DNA from: Hemicentrotus pulcherrimus
Taxonomy: Eukaryota > Echinodermata > Echinoidea > Camarodonta > Strongylocentrotidae
Reading direction: 5' to 3'
Assembly: GCA_003118195.1 (NCBI GenBank)
Contig: BEXV01003795.1
Location: 25,403 to 35,910 of the forward strand
Length of the DNA: 10,508 nt
Made by a program: the position numbers and the translations under genes. A model generated the notes under the pieces. That model saw only the letters and a list, made by a program, of their open reading frames with translations. It was not told the DNA's origin and searched no databases. This document shows, in pieces, positions 7,181 through 10,508 of the stretch. The stretch's first letter is position 1; the number at the start of each line of letters is the position of its first letter.

Positions 7181-7253
7181 AGACTGGGTTTCGGTGATGA
7201 TGGGTGAAAAAGTGTTCTTTTTTTTCTACTTTTTTGCCCATCAAAACCCAATC
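7181..7253. repeat. Foldback hairpin in intron 1
   Basis: The left arm AGACTGGGTTT, an extra CGGTGAT, then GATGGGTGAAAAAGT (7181-7212) pairs with the right arm ACTTTTTTGCCCATC then AAAACCCAATCT (7229-7253). There are a few mismatches and a 7-base bulge. The loop is about 16 bases and T-rich. Two smaller inverted repeats precede it: ATATATCAA-A-TTGATATAT at 7121-7139, and TAGATTTA/TAAATCTA at 7150-7171. Confidence 0.75.
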
Positions 7254-7587
7254 TAAGAAGAAAAATGGAAATATTACTCACCTTATTTCAACATATTCCA
7301 GAAAAAAAACAACATATTTGCCATTTATTTTATGGTATCTGCTGGCAAGAAAAATCTACCGTTTTTAAATATTGCATGATGGCTCAAACCTAACTTTTGG
7401 TGGCACTCCTGTTGCCTGAGCCAGTGCCAGCTATTTGTTAAGAAATTAGAAGCTAGCCTCAAGTGCTGCATTATAATGTCTATTTACTGGTACATGTGGA
7501 CATTTGCATTCTTCAAGTTTTACTTTGTTCTATTGTGGTCTATTTGTAAATTATTATACTCTATTTGTGTATTTTTTTTCCATACAG

Positions 7588-7691
7588 CACCTGGAGGTCT
7601 CTGCCTACAATGGGCAGCATGAGCACGAACCAGCCGAGTGACAGTCATGCATCACAGAGGGTTGTTGGCAGTGTTACCGGACCACTATCAG
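7588..7691 (+). CDS. Exon 2 of the uncharacterised gene
   Basis: The exon is 104 bases between a strong acceptor (TTTTTTTTCCATACAG) and a donor, TCAG|GTATGC. Its first base completes the split codon from exon 1 (AG+C, Ser), and it leaves one base for exon 3. It encodes STWRSLPTMGSMSTNQPSD and then SHASQRVVGSVTGPLS, a Ser/Thr-rich and probably disordered segment. Both other frames would stop or break phase, which supports the chosen frame. It contains the first in-frame ATG after the exon 1 frame break (7610). If exon 1 really is broken, translation could begin here and lose the basic N-terminus. Confidence 0.8.
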
Positions 7692-8099
7692 GTATGCACA
7701 TTCAAGATAATTTTTCCAATTCCGGCATTCTACATGTTGGTTCCATTTGATTTTTAAATTGTTGGAATATTCATCTACCACTTGGCGACCAATGAGTGTG
7801 ATAATTTGTGATGTTGAACAGATATTCAATATCCAATACAAGAAGCAACGCCATTTTTATTCATTTATTTTTTTCATTATAAAACAGACAACAGTAATAT
7901 ATTTGAATATTAATTAAAAGGTAATGGATGCTAACAAGTATCACATTGCTACATGTACTTTTAAAATTACAAAATGTTTCTTCAAAATGATTTGGAATAT
8001 CTTTTGTATCCATTTTAAATTCTCGTACCGGTATATGAATTTTTAGTGTTGTAGTCACTGCCGTACGGGTGGTTTATGATTTATTTATTTTCAGGGAGG

Positions 8100-8130
8100 A
8101 AGGGATGACTTTTGTGTATTGTCATCCCTT
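8100..8130. repeat. Perfect 10-bp hairpin in intron 2
   Basis: AAGGGATGAC (8100-8109) and GTCATCCCTT (8121-8130) are exact reverse complements around an 11-base loop. An acceptor-like TTATTTTCAG ends just upstream (8093). No open frame of interest follows. Confidence 0.85.
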
Positions 8131-8166
8131 ACTGATGAAAATATATTAATGTTCAACAACGCCCAT

Positions 8167-8184
8167 CATTCATTCATTCATTCA
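8167..8184 (+). repeat. CATT tetranucleotide microsatellite
   Basis: Four and a half copies of CATT in a row. It is short and of no evident role. Confidence 0.85.
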
Positions 8185-8699
8185 AGCCCAATGGCAGAAT
8201 TGGTCATGTGTACAATTAAAAACAGTCATTGCATCTTTCAAACTTAAAATACAGTTACAATGAATTTGTCAATATCAAAATATTACACAGCGTAAAGCAA
8301 ATTTATCCCCTCAACTTACAGGGGTCGATGTATTATTTGGATCTGTTATTTCCAAAAACCTTTAACCTATTAAACAGATTATTCTTTGGGCTAGTTATCG
8401 GTTGACCTAGATATTAAATGTTTTATTACATTATCTCCATAGCTAGAGCAACATCCATTATTGACACGCTGTTGTATTATTGTTTATAGATGACAGTTAC
8501 ATGTAAAATTTTCCATTGGAAACGGTTGTTTACCTCTGGTGAGCATCTGTACTTCAATGTGGTTTTCATAATTATGTTTAGAGGATAATTTATGCACACA
8601 AGTAATTATTTTATCATGACGTCTACAATATTTATAACCTATCTGTTAGTAAAGCTTCAATTTTTTTATACTACTTGTCATTTTTTTTCATCTTCATAG

Positions 8700-8841
8700 A
8701 TCAAGGTCCCAGTTGTCATTCTGCTCTGTTACCCGTAGCTCTTTCCTCTGGAGCCACTACAGGATCTCGTACTGACATTGATTGTGATATCAAGGCAGCC
8801 CATACCACACAATCATCTCTTTTTGACCACACATACTACAG
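8700..8841 (+). CDS. Exon 3 of the uncharacterised gene
   Basis: The exon is 142 bases, entered in phase 1 (G+AT gives Asp) and left in phase 2 at TACAG|GTAACT. It encodes DQGPSCHSALLPVALSSG, a TTGSRTDIDCDIKAAH stretch and the ending TTQSSLFDHTYYR. No domain is recognised. The composition (Ser, Thr, His, Asp, small residues) suggests a disordered linker. The C-terminal DHTYYRR, completed across the junction with exon 4, resembles DHMYCRR at the exon 5/6 junction, which is split at the same phase. Confidence 0.85.
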
Positions 8842-9194
8842 GTAACTTGTTGAATATATTCTCTGTGATGCCTGAAATTGATATTGTTGTCAAACTAAGT
8901 TGTTTTAAATTTGCTAATGCATATATCAAACATGACTGTCCTTCTCTTGAATTTTAGATTTGATTTGTTTCTTTCCATTTTAGTAGTGTTGCACATGCGA
9001 GTTTAACCAGATGAATAACATACATGTATGTTCACTACATTGTGATTTGAGAACAGTCTTTACAAATTTGCCAATTTGCTGGAAATATACAAGAGTTTCC
9101 ACTTCGTCTTATGTCAATCTTTGGTAATAATAAGCTCGTTCATAGCACAACATTTCCCCTAAGTGTATTGTTTCACGTTCATGTTCTATTCCAG
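8842..9194 (+). other. Intron 3 (353 bp)
   Basis: It runs from GTAACT to TTCTATTCCAG. It is A+T-rich. I see no open frame, repeat or conserved site in it. Confidence 0.8.
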
Positions 9195-9286
9195 GAGAAG
9201 GGTAGATTCAACACCTGGTTCTGATTTATTGGATCAATCAAAAGACAGTGCCAGATCTGTTCCTGCACAAGAGACTGTGACTTTTG
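9195..9286 (+). CDS. Exon 4 of the uncharacterised gene
   Basis: The exon is 92 bases. It enters in phase 2 (AG+G gives Arg) and exits in phase 1 at TTTTG|GTAAGA. It encodes RRVDSTPGSDLLDQSKDSAR followed by SVPAQETVTF, a polar, acidic/Ser-rich segment without a recognisable fold. It is the second half of a presumed two-exon module (exons 3+4, 234 bases, exactly 78 codons), so the module can be duplicated or skipped without changing frame. Confidence 0.85.
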
Positions 9287-9650
9287 GTAAGAATATACAT
9301 CTATTTAAAACTCTTGTATATTTGTAATTTTAAGTTTGACTGTCGAGTCATATAGTCATATACTTCTAAGGAATAATGAAACACTGTACGCTGAGAAAAT
9401 AATATTGCATGCCTCTGTATGACACATGTTTACTTGCATACCAAAACAGATCAAAAGTTTCAAATGATTCTGATAACAAAACCACAAAGGTACAGATGAT
9501 TGTTTTAATTAAGAAAATGAAGTAATTACAGCATACATTCATTTATTTTTAGGTAGAACATTAAACACAAATTGTACTCAATTTTGAATGTTAATGAAAG
9601 ATTTAATGTTTTTATTTAAACAATTATTTGCTCTTCAATAATTTTATCAG
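9287..9650 (+). other. Intron 4 (364 bp)
   Basis: It runs from GTAAGA to AATAATTTTATCAG. It is A+T-rich, and nothing else can be defended in it. Confidence 0.8.
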
Positions 9651-9777
9651 AACCTGCTTTTACATCAACACCACATGGGAAGGCAGCATTCTCAACTGCA
9701 AGGAGTGCATCTGTTCGAAGGAAAGAGCTCTTCGCAACCACGTCCACATCTGCTCATCAAGACCATATGTACTGCAG
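9651..9777 (+). CDS. Exon 5 of the uncharacterised gene
   Basis: The exon is 127 bases. It enters in phase 1 (G+AA gives Glu) and exits in phase 2 at TGCAG|GTAATA. It encodes EPAFTSTPHGKAAFSTARSA, then SVRRKELFATTSTSAHQDHMYC. It is Ser/Thr/Ala-rich with a basic RRK patch. Its end (TSTSAHQDHMYCRR across the junction) parallels the end of exon 3 (TTQSSLFDHTYYRR). This suggests the two exons are duplicates that have diverged. Confidence 0.85.
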
Positions 9778-9992
9778 GTAATATCTGAAACAAGTGCTCT
9801 ATAACCAAAAAATCATAATTTGATATAACATTTACAATTTGTCACTGTTTGTTAGTTTATTTTCTATGACAAAAAAATCATAATGTGATTTAACATTTAC
9901 AATTTGTCATAGTTTTTCATGATGTTATGTCGGTGTGATTACAATATTTTAGTGCCCATAATTACAGTTAAATCTTTATTTATACATTGCAG
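9778..9992 (+). other. Intron 5 (215 bp)
   Basis: It runs from GTAATA to TATACATTGCAG. More than half of it is a 65-bp tandem duplication, described separately. Confidence 0.8.
9805..9934 (+). repeat. 65-bp tandem duplication in intron 5
   Basis: AATCATAATTTGAT then ATAACATTTACAATTTGTCA recurs 65 bases later with G/T and A/T changes (AATCATAAT at 9811 and 9876). The second halves of the copies are more diverged. Confidence 0.85.
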
Positions 9993-10106
9993 ACGAGAGA
10001 AGCCACTTCTGTTTTCTGAGGCAGACTCTGACACAGATGACCCTCAAATTCCTTTGGAACAGACATTTCCTGAACATGTACCAACCACATCTGGAGAGCC
10101 TTTTGT
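9993..10106 (+). CDS. Exon 6 of the uncharacterised gene (gene continues beyond window)
   Basis: The exon enters in phase 2 (AG+A gives Arg). It encodes RREKPLLFSEADSDTDDPQI then PLEQTFPEHVPTTSGEPF. The centre is strongly acidic (EADSDTDD), like an acidic disordered or activation-type region or a casein-kinase-type Ser cluster; this is composition only. The donor is probably TTTTGT|GTATGT (cut after 10106, phase 2). A cut after 10104 (GTGTAT, phase 0) is possible. If unspliced, the frame runs on to a TGA at 10171-10173 through A+T-rich intron-like sequence, giving an alternative short C-terminus. Confidence 0.75.
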
Positions 10107-10508
10107 GTATGTTGATATTCATTCATTTTTAATCTTTTATGTTTGGTCATTTAAAATTAAATATTTTGTATGACCTCTTCCGATGTCAACACAAAATTTC
10201 TACTGCTTTGAAAAGAATCATTCTAACCTGTAAACAAAAATATATATTGTCAAAAGATTAATTACAAGCAGTGAGTGATAATTTTGTAAGCGTATTGCTC
10301 TGCAACTCTTGAAAGTTTTACTTGAAACACCACCCGATACCAATAATCGACCCAGCAAAGTATCGAAGGAGATTAATTTTTGTTGCTCAGTAAAATCGAA
10401 GCAGATTACGTAATCTGAAACCCAGGTGACAAAGTTGCAATGGTTATGTACTCGAACTATTGTCACCTAGGTTAGATTTATAGAACAGTAGTGAACTGTA
10501 GGATTGAG
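10107..10508 (+). other. Start of intron 6, with palindromes
   Basis: No further exon can be called. The stretch holds a 16-bp perfect palindrome (10402-10417) and a 9-bp inverted pair (10424-10468). A minus-strand open frame at 10218-10466 begins at GTG and shows no recognisable domain. Confidence 0.6.
10402..10468. repeat. Palindrome CAGATTACGTAATCTG plus inverted pair AGGTGACAA
   Basis: 10402-10417 is a perfect 16-bp palindrome containing TACGTA. Six bases later AGGTGACAA (10424-10432) pairs with TTGTCACCT (10460-10468) across a 27-base spacer. Weaker pairing extends on the inner side (GTTG / GAAC). It could be the terminus of a small transposable element, or a transcription-factor-like site; neither is proven. 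Confidence 0.75.

Larger units (their letters stand above)
6176..7587 (+). other. Intron 1 (1412 bp)
   Basis: It runs from GTAGAA to TTTTTTTTCCATACAG. It is A+T-rich and contains a 61-65 bp tandem duplication (6482-6611), a run of small inverted repeats (7121-7253) and several TAGATCTAGA-like palindromes. A plus-strand open frame at 6268-6483 starts at GTG and ends just after a donor-like CAAG|GTGAGG. With no good upstream pyrimidine tract, I do not call it an exon. A minus-strand open frame at 6914-7129 has no supporting signals. Confidence 0.7.
7692..8699 (+). other. Intron 2 (1008 bp)
   Basis: It runs from GTATGC to a long T tract and TCTTCATAG. It contains a perfect 10-bp hairpin (8100-8130), a short CATT microsatellite (8167-8184) and a weak CCCCT/AGGGG inverted pair near 8307-8325. 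A minus-strand open frame at 7861-8058 starts with a non-ATG codon and shows no domain. Confidence 0.75.

Noticed and set aside
8167..8184. CATT repeat as a regulatory element
   Set aside because: It is a short microsatellite of a kind common in A+T-rich introns, with nothing tying it to regulation.
10218..10466. 82-codon minus-strand open frame in intron 6
   Set aside because: It starts at GTG within an inverted repeat, has no splice support and contains no domain I recognise.

Overview
This is a eukaryotic genomic window with one recognisable spliced gene. The signs are GT-AG introns with poly-pyrimidine acceptors, short phase-compatible exons, A+T-rich introns and abundant satellite and foldback DNA. 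Scattered TAGGCCTA, TAGATCTAGA and TACATGTA palindromes remind me of echinoderm or other marine invertebrate deuterostome genomes. That assignment is an impression from base patterns, not a proof. There is no bacterial operon, CRISPR array, tRNA or rRNA.

Layout. (1) 1-2050: two satellite-like clusters built on the 8-bp palindrome ACCATGGT (about 11-272 and 1771-2050) flank 1.5 kb of mostly unassigned DNA. That middle stretch holds a 16-bp GTAC-rich tandem repeat and a diverged duplication at 1340-1517. (2) About 2164-5030: a large imperfect inverted repeat. Its arms are arrays of a 46-bp minisatellite, purine-rich on the + strand at 2336-3846 and pyrimidine-rich at 3848-4812. They are bounded by a related, inverted outer sequence (near 2164-2225 and 4977-5030). 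This is the architecture of a foldback transposon. A separate hairpin element with 37-bp inverted repeats is nested inside the left arm. The many long open frames here are artefacts of a repeat unit that lacks stops on one strand. (3) About 5040-5565: a TATA box, a 93-codon ATG-started open frame and an AATAAA signal in the order of a tiny intronless gene, unproven. (4) 5831 to the right edge: the 5' part of a plus-strand gene. Six exons are visible and the gene continues beyond the window.

The six exons join without a stop into about 300 residues. There is a basic N-terminus with nuclear-localisation-like clusters, a short W...EFASHLL helical module, a H/C cluster, and then a Ser/Thr/Pro-rich, probably disordered region. 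Junction phases run 2,1,2,1,2, and a DHxYxRR motif recurs across the two phase-2 junctions that follow exons 3 and 5. This suggests duplication of an exon pair. The natural start, ATGGCGGAGGAA at 5831, is one base out of frame with the rest of exon 1, with a run of seven A between them. This is either an assembly or homopolymer error or a real lesion. I cannot name the gene or its function.
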